Assembly: GCA_002796125.1 (NCBI GenBank)
Contig: PCWA01000052.1
Span: 1 to 34,392 of the forward strand
Length of the DNA stretch: 34,392 bases
DNA from: Candidatus Ghiorseimicrobium undicola
GTDB lineage: Bacteria; Omnitrophota; Gorgyraeia; Ghiorseimicrobiales; Ghiorseimicrobiaceae
Direction: 5' to 3'
A program made the position numbers and the translations under genes. The notes below the pieces were generated by a model. It was not told where the DNA came from. It made no database searches and worked only from the letters and a program-made list of their open reading frames with translations. This document shows, piece after piece, positions 21,395 to 30,145 of the stretch (positions within the stretch are counted from its first letter, which is position 1; each line of letters begins with the position of its first letter).

Positions 21395-23779
21395 CTATTT
21401 TTTTCTCCACATTTCTTTATACAAATAATACCCTTTTCTTAAATGGCGAAGATACGGGCTCATTTTACCATCGCCCTGCCCGGCTATCCCAAGCCATTCT
21501 TCATACATAAATCCGTCAGGAAAAGGCCCTGCCCACAGGCGCCTGGCATCATGCAAAGACGGCTCATAGGCTTTCCACCATTCATCAAGCCATTCAAATA
21601 CTACCCCGCCCAGCGAATTGCCATACCCCGTAAAACCAGCTGAATTATTCATAATATCACCCCAAGCGCCTCTATGATAATCAGCCTGTGCCTCTTCCCC
21701 GTCCTCTAAGGGCCGCCCCGTCAGATAAGCGGCACAACCATACTCTGTTATGAAAGCCGGTTTTTTTGTTTCATCATATACCGCCTGCCAAAAGTCTACA
21801 AAACCGTAATTACCGCGATAGGAATTTGCGGCAAAGATATCAACATCAGGACAAAATTTAGCGAATAAATCCAAATACAGCGTGTCTCCGCTGGCAATGG
21901 CTACGGGGTGGTTCTTGTCTATTTTCTTTATTTCGATAGCTACTTCGTTAACAAACTTAAAGAAACTTTCCGGGTCCTTATCGGCATTGCATGCTACGCC
22001 GTATACATTCTCATTGCCCAGCAGCCAGATTAATATATACGGCTCATCTTTAAATTCTTTTACCATGTTCTTTACCGATTCAAGCATATTCTTTTTATGC
22101 TCCGGGTTCGCATAATCCGTGCCTTCATACCAGATGGCACCCGAACCTAAAGCGTATTTACCCAAAAAATCACCCATAATAACCCGAATCCCGTAATTCG
22201 CGTATAAATCGCGCAATAATTCTTTATTAATGCCGAACGGCTGATGATAAACCCTTATTGTATTTACGCCCATCTCATTCATTAAAGCAAAATCACCTGT
22301 AGCAGGCTCGTTTTTATCCTGTTGATTATTAGAATTTTTATCTACAAAAGCGTCATATGGGCCGTCTATCTTTCCATTACCGTTAAAATCATATTCCATC
22401 CAGCTGGTTAATGTCTGATTATCCGGGCTTTGGCCTGTTTTCACCGGTGAATATGTTATACCTTTAATAATGTATGGTTTATTGTTTACGCGTAACTGCC
22501 ATTGATTATTGACAAATTTAACAAGCTTGATATCACCTTCCCCGATTATGGTATCTATCTTTTTAAGCTCGCGGCGTTTTAAAAACCTTTCCTTTATTTT
22601 GCTCAAATTCTCTATCCAGGGAACAACCTTGCGCAATTTCCCCGGATCGGCTATAACAATATCATTTTTTATATCGGCATCAAAACCATTGACTACCCTC
22701 ATCTTAACATCTTCAAGTTTTATGCCCAGCCGGGGATATTTTTCTGTCAAATATTTTATTTTGTAAAGCGCCGCCTGCCCTACATACCACGGCGTATGCC
22801 AATATGTCCAGCCGTAGGCATCCGGAAAATGCACTAAAATCGCGTAATATGCTTTTATCGCGTGTTTAATATATCCGGCCTTTTCCAAAATAAGGGCGGT
22901 ATAAAAAAGCTTAACCGGTACCGGCTCAGGAGCAAAAGCCCATCTGAAAAACGCGGCTTCTATATCCGGGCTGTGTACTAAATCCCAGTGTGAATCCGCC
23001 AGCCTTCCCTCTTTCTTGACTATGCTAAATCTCGGATTCCAGCGCACGCTTGTGGTATTAGGGTATATCCCTTCACCTGTCGCGGCGGATAAACCCTCCT
23101 GGTCATCTATTACATACTTGTAATCTTTTGTACCCCTCTTTATAAACCTGCCGTATTTTTCATAATCAACTATTTCTTCTTTTCCAAAATCATGTAATGT
23201 TAGTTTTGTAGCCGGCTTTAGCACAAAGGGCTCAGGTGTATCTTTATCTTCCGGCTTTTTGCCGTGCTGGTTAATCTTCTTTACTGAATCCCGGCTTTTC
23301 TCGGCCAAAGAATAAAACCAACCCCTGGGATCCCAGGCATGGCTATAAGGATATTCCGCGATAATGATATTGAATGTTTTTTTTGCCTCTTCAAACTTCT
23401 CCTGCTCGAAATAAACTTCACCCTGTATAAAATAACTGGTTGCCACATCATTAAGGATTTGATATTTTTCTTCTTTGCCTGATTGCTGCGCCTGGCTGCT
23501 CAGCTCCGCATGCTGCTTTTTCGCTTGATCTTTAAAACTGTTTATGCATTCTGCTGTATATTTAAATACGGCATCATAGTCTTTTTTTGCCTGCGCCTCC
23601 CTTGCCTTAATGACTAATTGCTTGGAAGACAACCCCTGGGCATAACAGATGGCAGATGGCAGATGGCAGATGGCAGATAAAAAGCCGACAACCAACAACC
23701 AGCGATAAAATAAATGGTTTAAGCTTTGATATCTTGATTTTAAATTATAATTCTGCATTTTAAATTTTACATTTTGCAT
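21395..23779 (-). CDS. Exported helical/TPR-like plus clan GH-A glycoside hydrolase
   Basis: The 794-residue protein has a hydrophobic N-terminus (about 26-46, built partly by a heptad repeat) ending in CYAQG, a likely signal peptide. A helical region with TPR-like pairs follows (about 50-165 and 285-350; YFIQGEVYFEQEKFEEAKKT). The catalytic TIM barrel (about 425-794) opens with VNNKPYIIKGITYSP, contains MGVNTIRVY, the acid/base Glu590 in LLGNEN and the probable nucleophile Glu679 in FITEYG. Between the first strands is a calcium-loop-like insert (DFNGNGKIDG, 464-473). The barrel is homologous to that of the gene at 18759-20006. It starts 4 bp after the permease gene. Substrate is probably a beta-glycan; that is inference. 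Confidence 0.82.
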   Translation of the reverse strand: MQNVKFKMQNYNLKSRYQSLNHLFYRWLLVVGFLSAICHLPSAICYAQGLSSKQLVIKAREAQAKKDYDAVFKYTAECINSFKDQAKKQHAELSSQAQQSGKEEKYQILNDVATSYFIQGEVYFEQEKFEEAKKTFNIIIAEYPYSHAWDPRGWFYSLAEKSRDSVKKINQHGKKPEDKDTPEPFVLKPATKLTLHDFGKEEIVDYEKYGRFIKRGTKDYKYVIDDQEGLSAATGEGIYPNTTSVRWNPRFSIVKKEGRLADSHWDLVHSPDIEAAFFRWAFAPEPVPVKLFYTALILEKAGYIKHAIKAYYAILVHFPDAYGWTYWHTPWYVGQAALYKIKYLTEKYPRLGIKLEDVKMRVVNGFDADIKNDIVIADPGKLRKVVPWIENLSKIKERFLKRRELKKIDTIIGEGDIKLVKFVNNQWQLRVNNKPYIIKGITYSPVKTGQSPDNQTLTSWMEYDFNGNGKIDGPYDAFVDKNSNNQQDKNEPATGDFALMNEMGVNTIRVYHQPFGINKELLRDLYANYGIRVIMGDFLGKYALGSGAIWYEGTDYANPEHKKNMLESVKNMVKEFKDEPYILIWLLGNENVYGVACNADKDPESFFKFVNEVAIEIKKIDKNHPVAIASGDTLYLDLFAKFCPDVDIFAANSYRGNYGFVDFWQAVYDETKKPAFITEYGCAAYLTGRPLEDGEEAQADYHRGAWGDIMNNSAGFTGYGNSLGGVVFEWLDEWWKAYEPSLHDARRLWAGPFPDGFMYEEWLGIAGQGDGKMSPYLRHLRKGYYLYKEMWRKK
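23644..23678. repeat. Heptad repeat encoding part of a signal peptide
   Basis: AACAGAT followed by four perfect GGCAGAT copies (plus strand) encodes SAICHLPSAIC on the minus strand, the end of the signal peptide of the TPR-like hydrolase. Further loose heptads follow (GCCGACA ACCAACA ACCAGCG). Confidence 0.8.
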
Positions 23780-23783
23780 TTCT

Positions 23784-24728
23784 TTATCCTACTACCGCAC
23801 CTGCTGTTATGCCTTTTATGATATGCTTCTGGAAGATAAGATAAATTATGATTATCGGTATTGCCGTCATGGTCATGCCGGCCATAAGCAAAGGATAGTC
23901 AGTAACATGCATGCCCTGAAACACGATAAGCCCGCGCTGCAGAGGCATGGTTTCCTTGGATGAGAGTATAAGCTGTGCCAGTATATATTCATTCCATACA
24001 TTAAGCGCGTTAAATATCGTAATTACAGCCAAGGCAGGGCGCGCCAGAGGCAAAGCGACATGGCGCCATATGCCTAACTTATTGCAGCCGTCGATGCGGG
24101 CGGCATCTTCCAATGCGCCGGGCATCTTATCAAAAAATGTTTTGAGTATATAAATACTTAGCGATAACCCCACATTAATCATGCAAAATACATAGGCAGT
24201 CCTGGGGAATGCCTGATGCTGTATAAAGGCTATCGACTGCTGCACAAAATGAGCCGGAAAAATTTTTATTAAAAAAGGGCTGATCGCCGTTAGAAATTCA
24301 AGCAGTACCTTTCTTATGTTATTAACCAAAACATACAGCGGGACAAAACTTCCCGGCAAAGGTATCATCATGGCTGCCAGGAACATGTGGAATAATATAT
24401 TACTGCCGGGAAATTTAAGGCGGGAAAAGCCGTAAGCCGCCAGAGATGAAATAATGATAATGCCAAAAACAACAGCGGTTGTATAAAAAACGCTGTTTAA
24501 GAAATAAACTCCGAATTCACCCTTGGTCCAGGCAAGATAATAGTTATTCCATTCGGGACTGGCCGGTATTAGGCTCGGGTCAGAAAATACAGTGCTTTGT
24601 GTCTTTAGGCTTGAGCCAAGCATCCACAATAAAGGAAAAACACAAGTAAGCGCGACTATACTTAAAAGAACATAAATAAACGAAAGTTTTGTTCTTCGGA
24701 TTATGATATGTTTTAGGTTAATATCCAT
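23784..24728 (-). CDS. ABC sugar transporter permease (MalG-like)
   Basis: The 314-residue inner-membrane protein belongs to the CUT1 carbohydrate permease family. It has about six membrane helices and the EAA loop EDAARIDGCNKLGIWRHVALPLARPALAV that docks the ATPase. The N-terminus (RRTKLSFIYVLLSIVALTCVFPLLWMLGSSLKT) is typical of MalG. Between helices it has a longer loop than usual (about 130-175, VNNIRKVLLEFLTAISPFLIK...). It forms the importer with the next gene and the lipoprotein. No ATP-binding subunit is encoded in the window. Confidence 0.93.
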   Translation of the reverse strand: MDINLKHIIIRRTKLSFIYVLLSIVALTCVFPLLWMLGSSLKTQSTVFSDPSLIPASPEWNNYYLAWTKGEFGVYFLNSVFYTTAVVFGIIIISSLAAYGFSRLKFPGSNILFHMFLAAMMIPLPGSFVPLYVLVNNIRKVLLEFLTAISPFLIKIFPAHFVQQSIAFIQHQAFPRTAYVFCMINVGLSLSIYILKTFFDKMPGALEDAARIDGCNKLGIWRHVALPLARPALAVITIFNALNVWNEYILAQLILSSKETMPLQRGLIVFQGMHVTDYPLLMAGMTMTAIPIIIIYLIFQKHIIKGITAGAVVG

Positions 24729-24740
24729 AATTTTTAAAAA

Positions 24741-25622
24741 TTATGCCTGTTTTATTTTTTCGGAAAATTTCTTTTGCGTAAAAGAAATAATAATCAATAT
24801 AAGCCCGAAAATTATTCCCTGCGCGCAGGCATAGCCAAAACGCGAAGAGCCGGTCATGGCGCCCAGGATCCTTAATACAGGAACAGTCGTATGATAAACC
24901 AAACCCTGCCCCACCATGGCGATAATCAGAACAAATACCTGCATAGAACCCAAAATCGTAAGTATCACAACCATGGAAAACACCGGTATCATTAAAGGAA
25001 GGGTTACTTTGGAAAACATCTGCCAACTCCCCGCCCCGTCTACTCTTGCCGCTTCATAGAGCTGGCGGGGGATTGTCTGAAGGCCGGCAAGCATTATGAT
25101 AAAACCCCAGCCAAAACCTTTCCAGCTGTGCACTATCGCTATACAGGTAAGCGCTGTTTTAGGATCGCTTAACCAATTATGCACAAGGGAATGAAGGCCT
25201 ATGGAACTAAGCAGGTTATTCAGGATCCCGTAATTACCATCAAGTATCCACTGCCACACCAACCCCACGACTACTTCCGATAAAATCGGCGGAACAAAAA
25301 ATAACACGCGAAAAAAATTCCTTCCTTTTATTTCTCTGTCGCAGACAAGGGCCAGGAGCAACGCCAAACCATTTTGAAAAGTAAGGGCGATCAAGGTAAT
25401 ATACCCGGCATGCCACATTGAATCCCACCAAATCTTATCCTGCATAATTTCTTTGAAATTATCCAGGCCGATAAACTGCATCGTGGGAAGTATGCCGTCC
25501 CATTCAACCATAGACAGCTGAAATACTTTCAAAAAAGGATATATATAGAAAATCGCGAATATCAGAACTGCCGGCAGGACAAACAGATAATTTATCAGTG
25601 TGGATTTTAATTTACCGTTCAT
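24741..25622 (-). CDS. ABC sugar transporter permease (MalF/UgpA-like)
   Basis: The 293-residue CUT1 permease has six predicted membrane helices and the EAA loop YEAARVDGAGSWQMFSKVTLPLMIPV. FAIFYIYPFLKVFQLSMVEWDG is typical of the MalF/UgpA/LacF side. It starts 3 bp after the binding-protein gene and is followed by the partner permease 12 bp later, so the three are one transcript. It imports an oligosaccharide, probably the substrate of GH94. Confidence 0.93.
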   Translation of the reverse strand: MNGKLKSTLINYLFVLPAVLIFAIFYIYPFLKVFQLSMVEWDGILPTMQFIGLDNFKEIMQDKIWWDSMWHAGYITLIALTFQNGLALLLALVCDREIKGRNFFRVLFFVPPILSEVVVGLVWQWILDGNYGILNNLLSSIGLHSLVHNWLSDPKTALTCIAIVHSWKGFGWGFIIMLAGLQTIPRQLYEAARVDGAGSWQMFSKVTLPLMIPVFSMVVILTILGSMQVFVLIIAMVGQGLVYHTTVPVLRILGAMTGSSRFGYACAQGIIFGLILIIISFTQKKFSEKIKQA

Positions 25623-25625
25623 TGT

Positions 25626-26984
25626 TTAATATTGGCGCCTCTTGTTTAATTCTTTTTCTTTGACCTTTTGCACTTCAACGGCAATTTCCGCGGGAGATTT
25701 TTCTCCTATTATAATCGCCTGTATCCCTTTATCGAATGCCTCTATAACAAGCGGAAATTCATGTACCGGCCAAATGTTAGGATGAGTCGTATCCTCCATG
25801 GCTTTGGCAAAACTTGCCAAAACGGGCGTTAACTTCGTAATGCAGTCTTTATTTGCCGGAAGGTTTTTTGTCACCTCGGCCAGATAAGCCTGTTGTTCAT
25901 CATCGCTTAACCACCTTAAAAAATCTATTGTTTCCTGCTTAAATAAAGAGCGCCCGTTTACCAGAAAAGACGAACCCGCGCCTCCCCAGGCTTTCATGAG
26001 AAAATCTCCTTTTGCAGGCGGGAACATCACCCCGTAATCCAAATCGGGATTCATCCCGGCATAGACATTGACGCACCAGGAACCGTTAAAAGCAAAAGCT
26101 GCCCGTTCGTTCGCAAACAGCTGTTCGGCGGTCTTATTAACCATAGTAACTATGCCGTTATATAAAATATTATTATCCGCCATCTCTTTAAATAAATTAA
26201 AGACTGCTATCCATTCTGGATCGGTATAGGGAATTTCGCCTTTAATCGTTTTCATCACCTTTTCTTCGCCCATAATATTAAAAGCATAATTAGAGGCAAA
26301 ACAGTCGATCATCCACATCTCTCCCCACCCTGAAACTAAGCCCTGGACACCGGATTCTTTAAATTTCTCCCCCATGGCCAAAAATTCATCCCATGTTTTC
26401 GGCGGCCTTTTAATGCCTGCGTCTTTAAGCAGCTTTTTGTTATAAAGCATCTGTATATTCATGACATCGAGCGGCACTCCGTAAACCCCCGGCTCTACCT
26501 TAAATTCATTATCCGGCAGAAATTCATTAACTGCTATGGCGCGCGAAAAAAATTTATTCTTCCAGGCGGCATTATCCCTTAACATTTCGCTATCCAGATT
26601 TGCCACGTGCCCTGCGATAACAAACGATGCAAAATCCCTTTTCTCGCCAAGCAACCCGAATATATCCGGAAGCGTTCCTGCCTGCGCCGCCGCCCTTACT
26701 TTCTGAGTATAAGAATCGCTCGGCGCGTATAATTCAAATTTAACTTTTACCCCTGTCTTTTTCTCATAGCGCGCGGCAAGCTCGGCAAAGGCGTCATCTC
26801 TATCGGTCATCCAGTGCCAGGCATTTATCGTAACCGCTGGCTGGATTCTATCCCCTTGCCCTGCGCCGCCTCCGCAACCGGTTAAATTAAAAATTAAAAA
26901 TGTAAAATTAAGAATAAGAAATAAAAATATAAAATTTTTAAATTTTACATTAAAATTATGCATTTTAGATTTTACATTCTGCAT
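25626..26984 (-). CDS. Sugar-binding lipoprotein of the ABC importer (family 1 solute-binding protein)
   Basis: The 452-residue protein has a lipobox LTGC (Cys37) after a very Phe/Leu-rich stretch, then the family 1 binding-protein fold: FAELAARYEKKTGVKVKFELY, LPDIFGL, YGVPLDVMNIQMLYNKKLLKDAGIKRPPKTWDEFL, and FANERAAFAFNGSW. It captures the oligosaccharide outside the inner membrane and delivers it to the two permeases. Its ATG touches the GH94 stop (TAAATG). The first 35 residues are encoded by AAAATNT-like heptads and an 11-bp inverted repeat (AATGTAAAATT 26899-26909 / AATTTTACATT 26941-26951). The same N-terminal phrase MQNVK.KM.N begins the gene at 23779. Confidence 0.93.
   Translation of the reverse strand: MQNVKSKMHNFNVKFKNFIFLFLILNFTFLIFNLTGCGGGAGQGDRIQPAVTINAWHWMTDRDDAFAELAARYEKKTGVKVKFELYAPSDSYTQKVRAAAQAGTLPDIFGLLGEKRDFASFVIAGHVANLDSEMLRDNAAWKNKFFSRAIAVNEFLPDNEFKVEPGVYGVPLDVMNIQMLYNKKLLKDAGIKRPPKTWDEFLAMGEKFKESGVQGLVSGWGEMWMIDCFASNYAFNIMGEEKVMKTIKGEIPYTDPEWIAVFNLFKEMADNNILYNGIVTMVNKTAEQLFANERAAFAFNGSWCVNVYAGMNPDLDYGVMFPPAKGDFLMKAWGGAGSSFLVNGRSLFKQETIDFLRWLSDDEQQAYLAEVTKNLPANKDCITKLTPVLASFAKAMEDTTHPNIWPVHEFPLVIEAFDKGIQAIIIGEKSPAEIAVEVQKVKEKELNKRRQY
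26899..26951. repeat. Inverted repeat within the lipoprotein signal sequence
   Basis: AATGTAAAATT (26899-26909) and AATTTTACATT (26941-26951) are perfectly complementary across a 31-nt AT-only loop. The arms belong to a run of AAAATNN heptads that also forms the first codons of this gene and of the gene starting at 23779. The hairpin lies in the translated leader and could affect translation. Confidence 0.6.
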
Positions 26985-29447
26985 TTACTGTTTTCCTCCC
27001 ATTGTAACTTTCACCTTATGCACTTTGCCGTCGGAATGCGGCTTAATTAAATTACCGTAAACTATCTCGCCGTCTACATACAGTTCTTTAACGCCTTTTT
27101 CAACTCCTGCTTTATTATCTATTTCTATATCATAAATCGCTCCGCGAAACGGACGCCTGAGAGAACAACTCTTCCAGCTTTTCGGTATGCAGGGGTCTAT
27201 GCGCAGGCCTTCAAAATCGCGCCGCACGCCAAGAAGCCATTCAGTGGCCGCCATAAATGCCCAGCCGCTAGTCCCGGTTATCCAGGTAAACTGCCCCTCT
27301 CCATAACGATAAGGACTCTCCGGGCCCACCAAATATTCCGCGTAAACATAAGGCTCTGCCTTATAACAGTCATAATCCTTCTGTTTATTCGGCATAATTT
27401 TCAGCATAGATTCATAAGCGCAAGTCCCCCGGCCGCTCATGCAATAGGCAACAACCATAAAATGCGCCGCGTGAGCAAATATGGCGGCATTTTCCTTCGT
27501 GCCTTCGGAAAACATGCTTATCCTTCCCAGCTCCGGATGAAACTTCCGATATGCCGGATAAAATAAGGCAAGCCCATGCGGCCCATCCAAATATTTATCT
27601 ACAGATTTAAGTATATTGCTCAGGCGCCTACCCTCTGCCACTTCACTAAGTATAGCCCATGATTGGGTATTTAAAAATATTTTGCCGGCTTCGTAATTTT
27701 TAGTACCGTAAGCGATGCCCTCATCTGTAAAACCCCGCGTATACCATTGGCCATCCCAGCATATTTCGTTTATCCGCTCAGCCATTGTCTTGGCCTTATT
27801 TAAAAATTCATGCGCTTTTTCATTTTTCCCTACAAAACTTGCCAATTCCGCGAAAAATTTTAAAGAACGCACCAATCCCTGGGCAAGCCAAACACTTTCG
27901 CCTTTATGTTTCTTTCCGGCGGCATCTATCGCATCGTTCCAATCGGCATGCCCTATCTTGGGAAGGCCTCTTTCGCCCACATCATTAAAACAATAATTAA
28001 GGTTCTTTTCCAAATGCTCAAATAAAGTCCCCTCTCCATCGATAGTTGGCCCGCCTTTAAAATTAACATCCGTATCCCATCCGTTTAACCATTTGTCCTT
28101 AAGATAAGGCACATACTCAAAAAGAATATCCTTATCTCCCGTTTCCTGAATATATGAACAGACTGTTGCTGTAAGCCATATCTGGTGATCTTTATTCGGC
28201 CTATGCCCTGCCGGGCCTGTTGTATCGGACCAGCCGGGAGCAGAGGTGCCGTCACGGCGGATAAGAGAAGCTATTTGTAAAATCTTTTTTCTTGTTAAGC
28301 CGTGGTTTATCGAAACTATGGCTTCGGAATCTTGGGCTGAATCGCGATACCCCCTGCCGCCTGAGCCCTCATGATAATAAGACGGGGAACGCGACCAGAA
28401 ATTGCATATATAAATCTGGTATTTAACCCAGATGTTTACCATATTATCAAAATCTTTATCCGGGGTCTTGACAACTATATTATCTACTATGCGCTTCTTC
28501 CAAATATTCTTAGTTTCTGCGAGGGCGTATTTGGCGCGCGATAGATCCCTGTATTTTTCTGCAAGTTTAACAGCGTTATTCTGGCCTTCGCACTCACCTA
28601 ATATAATCACAAATTCTTTGCTTTCTTTCGGGGCTATCTTAAAGGCATGCTTAAAACAGGCAATGCCGTCTTCTCCTGAACAAAGAACGCTATTTTTGAA
28701 TTTAGCTTCCAGTATTGCTTCAGGCCTCTCTTCCGTATTATAGCGGCCCAGAAAATCTCCTTTCCGCGTAGCAAAACCCTTCACATCCAGGCTTGAGGCA
28801 AAAAAAGCGTAATTTTTAAACTCTTTTATATTCATCCCCTGCCAAAACGCGGTTTTCCAGCCAAAAATAAGCTTATGCGCCTTGTCATACCACATGCGAT
28901 TGTAGAGATTCATGATATTTCGGTATCTTAATTCCTCCTGATAATCTCCCACAAGCCATTCTATGTAAGGATAAAGCTCAAGATTCTTCTCTTTATTAGA
29001 TTCATTAGTCAGTGAAACAAGCCAAATTTCACACTCATCATCAGACGGGACAAAATAAGTAATTTCAGACTTAACACCGCTGTGTTTAGTGGTGATAACC
29101 GTATATCCCAAGCCATGGCGCGCCTCAAAAAAATCCGGCTTAACCCGCAATGGCTGATAAGTCAGCGACCAAATTTTTTGACTCTTTGACTCTCTGGCTC
29201 TTTGACTCTTAATTTCCTTGGCATATATATACCGCCCCGGCCTGTCAAAATTCTTATAATCAGGCGCCCAGCGCAAAATTCTGTCGGTACGGCAATCACG
29301 GTAAAAACTATAACCGCCTGCGGTATGAGATATTATCGCGCAATATTTTTCGTTGGTAAGATAATTAATCCACGGGGTAGGCAAAACGGGATTTGTAATT
29401 ATGAATTCCAGGCCATCTTTGGAAAAATGTCCGTATTTATTTCTCAT
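26985..29447 (-). CDS. GH94 disaccharide phosphorylase (cellobiose phosphorylase family)
   Basis: Splits a beta-linked disaccharide or oligosaccharide with phosphate, giving a sugar-1-phosphate and a free sugar and saving one ATP. The 820-residue cytoplasmic protein has the N-terminal beta-sandwich (YGHFSKDGLEFIITNPVLPTPWINYLTN; AGGYSFYRD) and the (alpha/alpha)6 barrel with YHEGSGGRGYRDSAQD (358-373), GPAGHRPNKDHQIWL and HADWNDAID (500-508), which holds the family's general acid. Length matches cellobiose phosphorylases (about 800-820). Cellobiose or laminaribiose is the best guess; chitobiose is not excluded. It is first in the importer operon with a promoter at 29502-29530. Residues about 80-91 (KSQRARESKSQK) come from an octamer repeat absent from typical family members. 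Confidence 0.9.
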   Translation of the reverse strand: MRNKYGHFSKDGLEFIITNPVLPTPWINYLTNEKYCAIISHTAGGYSFYRDCRTDRILRWAPDYKNFDRPGRYIYAKEIKSQRARESKSQKIWSLTYQPLRVKPDFFEARHGLGYTVITTKHSGVKSEITYFVPSDDECEIWLVSLTNESNKEKNLELYPYIEWLVGDYQEELRYRNIMNLYNRMWYDKAHKLIFGWKTAFWQGMNIKEFKNYAFFASSLDVKGFATRKGDFLGRYNTEERPEAILEAKFKNSVLCSGEDGIACFKHAFKIAPKESKEFVIILGECEGQNNAVKLAEKYRDLSRAKYALAETKNIWKKRIVDNIVVKTPDKDFDNMVNIWVKYQIYICNFWSRSPSYYHEGSGGRGYRDSAQDSEAIVSINHGLTRKKILQIASLIRRDGTSAPGWSDTTGPAGHRPNKDHQIWLTATVCSYIQETGDKDILFEYVPYLKDKWLNGWDTDVNFKGGPTIDGEGTLFEHLEKNLNYCFNDVGERGLPKIGHADWNDAIDAAGKKHKGESVWLAQGLVRSLKFFAELASFVGKNEKAHEFLNKAKTMAERINEICWDGQWYTRGFTDEGIAYGTKNYEAGKIFLNTQSWAILSEVAEGRRLSNILKSVDKYLDGPHGLALFYPAYRKFHPELGRISMFSEGTKENAAIFAHAAHFMVVAYCMSGRGTCAYESMLKIMPNKQKDYDCYKAEPYVYAEYLVGPESPYRYGEGQFTWITGTSGWAFMAATEWLLGVRRDFEGLRIDPCIPKSWKSCSLRRPFRGAIYDIEIDNKAGVEKGVKELYVDGEIVYGNLIKPHSDGKVHKVKVTMGGKQ
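29177..29208. repeat. Octamer tandem repeat inside the GH94 gene
   Basis: TTTGACTC occurs at 29177, 29185 and 29201, with TCTGGCTC at 29193 (plus strand): four units without gaps. It encodes the hydrophilic KSQRARESKSQ segment in the N-terminal beta-sandwich domain, probably an exposed loop, and keeps the frame. Confidence 0.8.
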
Positions 29448-29501
29448 AATAAAAGTTTTTTATTAAGTGGGGATTATTTTTCATTGAAATTATAAAGCAC
29501 T

Positions 29502-29530
29502 AATGTAACATGAGCGCCTATAAAGGTCAA
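29502..29530 (-). promoter_or_regulatory. Promoter of the GH94-ABC importer operon
   Basis: On the minus strand TTGACC (29530-29525), a 17-bp spacer and TACATT (29507-29502) lie about 55 bp before the GH94 ATG. The leader is AT-rich and has no clear ribosome-binding site. I see no LacI-type palindrome here. Confidence 0.65.
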
Positions 29531-29596
29531 GTATTTAAATTTAATTACACCGGCGGGATGCTTCTTGGTTTATTTACAAAGGCTTGTTTATCTAAT

Positions 29597-29947
29597 TCAC
29601 CTGCCTAGAGTTTTAAAAACCCGGGATAGTTCCAATAGCCCCACGGAATCGAATTTCGCGCCTGCTTCATAAGTATCAGCCAGATTTTCTCTCGCCCAGG
29701 CCAATTGCGCTGTCTTATAAATCGGATCTTTACCGTCTGGAACAGTTATCCATAATTCCATGGAATCACGAAGTTTTATTCTTTGCTTAGTAATAAAAGA
29801 CAATCCGCCTGCTGAAATATCTTTTGTTACTCCTTCACAATCTTTGCCGTCTTTACCTAGCCTGAATTTTAAAAGCGAGCTAAAGTTCCTACGTTGAAAT
29901 ATGCGCCTGTCTTCATTTGACGATTCCAAGGGAATATTTTCTTCCAT
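29597..29947 (-). CDS. PilZ-domain protein (c-di-GMP receptor)
   Basis: A 116-residue single-domain PilZ protein with both ligand motifs: RRIFQRRNF (RxxxR) and DISAGG (DxSxxG), followed by the beta-barrel core. I place the start at the ATG at 29947 (MEENIPLES), which has AAAGGGG just before it. The frame continues to a TTG at 30004 whose codons fall in a GC-rich hairpin, which I read as untranslated leader. It has its own promoter at 30111-30139. It probably acts as a c-di-GMP-dependent adaptor; its partner is unknown. Confidence 0.85.
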   Translation of the reverse strand: MEENIPLESSNEDRRIFQRRNFSSLLKFRLGKDGKDCEGVTKDISAGGLSFITKQRIKLRDSMELWITVPDGKDPIYKTAQLAWARENLADTYEAGAKFDSVGLLELSRVFKTLGR

Positions 29948-30110
29948 TTTTCCCCTTTCTCCTTCATGGTTAATGAACACTTGCGCAATTTGCCGGTTAG
30001 GCAACAGCGGCGTAATACAATTAAGCGCCGGCTGCCTTATAAGCGCAAGGTGTATTTTATGCAGGATATTAAAATCTTTAATATTTAAATTTTTTTATTT
30101 TTACAATAAT

Positions 30111-30139
30111 ATTATACTGCTTTTTAGCTTTGCAAACAA
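30111..30139 (-). promoter_or_regulatory. Promoter of the downstream PilZ gene, with a structured leader
   Basis: On the minus strand TTGTTT (30139-30134), a 17-bp spacer and a perfect TATAAT (30116-30111). The leader to the ATG at 29947 is about 155 nt and holds TATTAAA-gat-TTTAATA (around 30070-30090) and an imperfect GC-rich stem with CGGCG/CGCCG arms near 30008-30033. The -35 box is identical to that of the mnmG promoter. Confidence 0.7.
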
Positions 30140-30145
30140 GTTTTT

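Noticed and set aside
23644-23678. GGCAGAT repeats considered as a CRISPR or VNTR spacer array
   Set aside because: Units are 7 bp with no spacers and lie inside a coding sequence; no cas genes are present.
24718-25026. Overlapping 102-codon frame in the MalF-like permease gene
   Set aside because: It lies within the permease gene in another frame and has no family features.
29950-30110. A c-di-GMP riboswitch in the PilZ leader
   Set aside because: The conserved GEMM core sequences are not visible; only generic hairpins are present.
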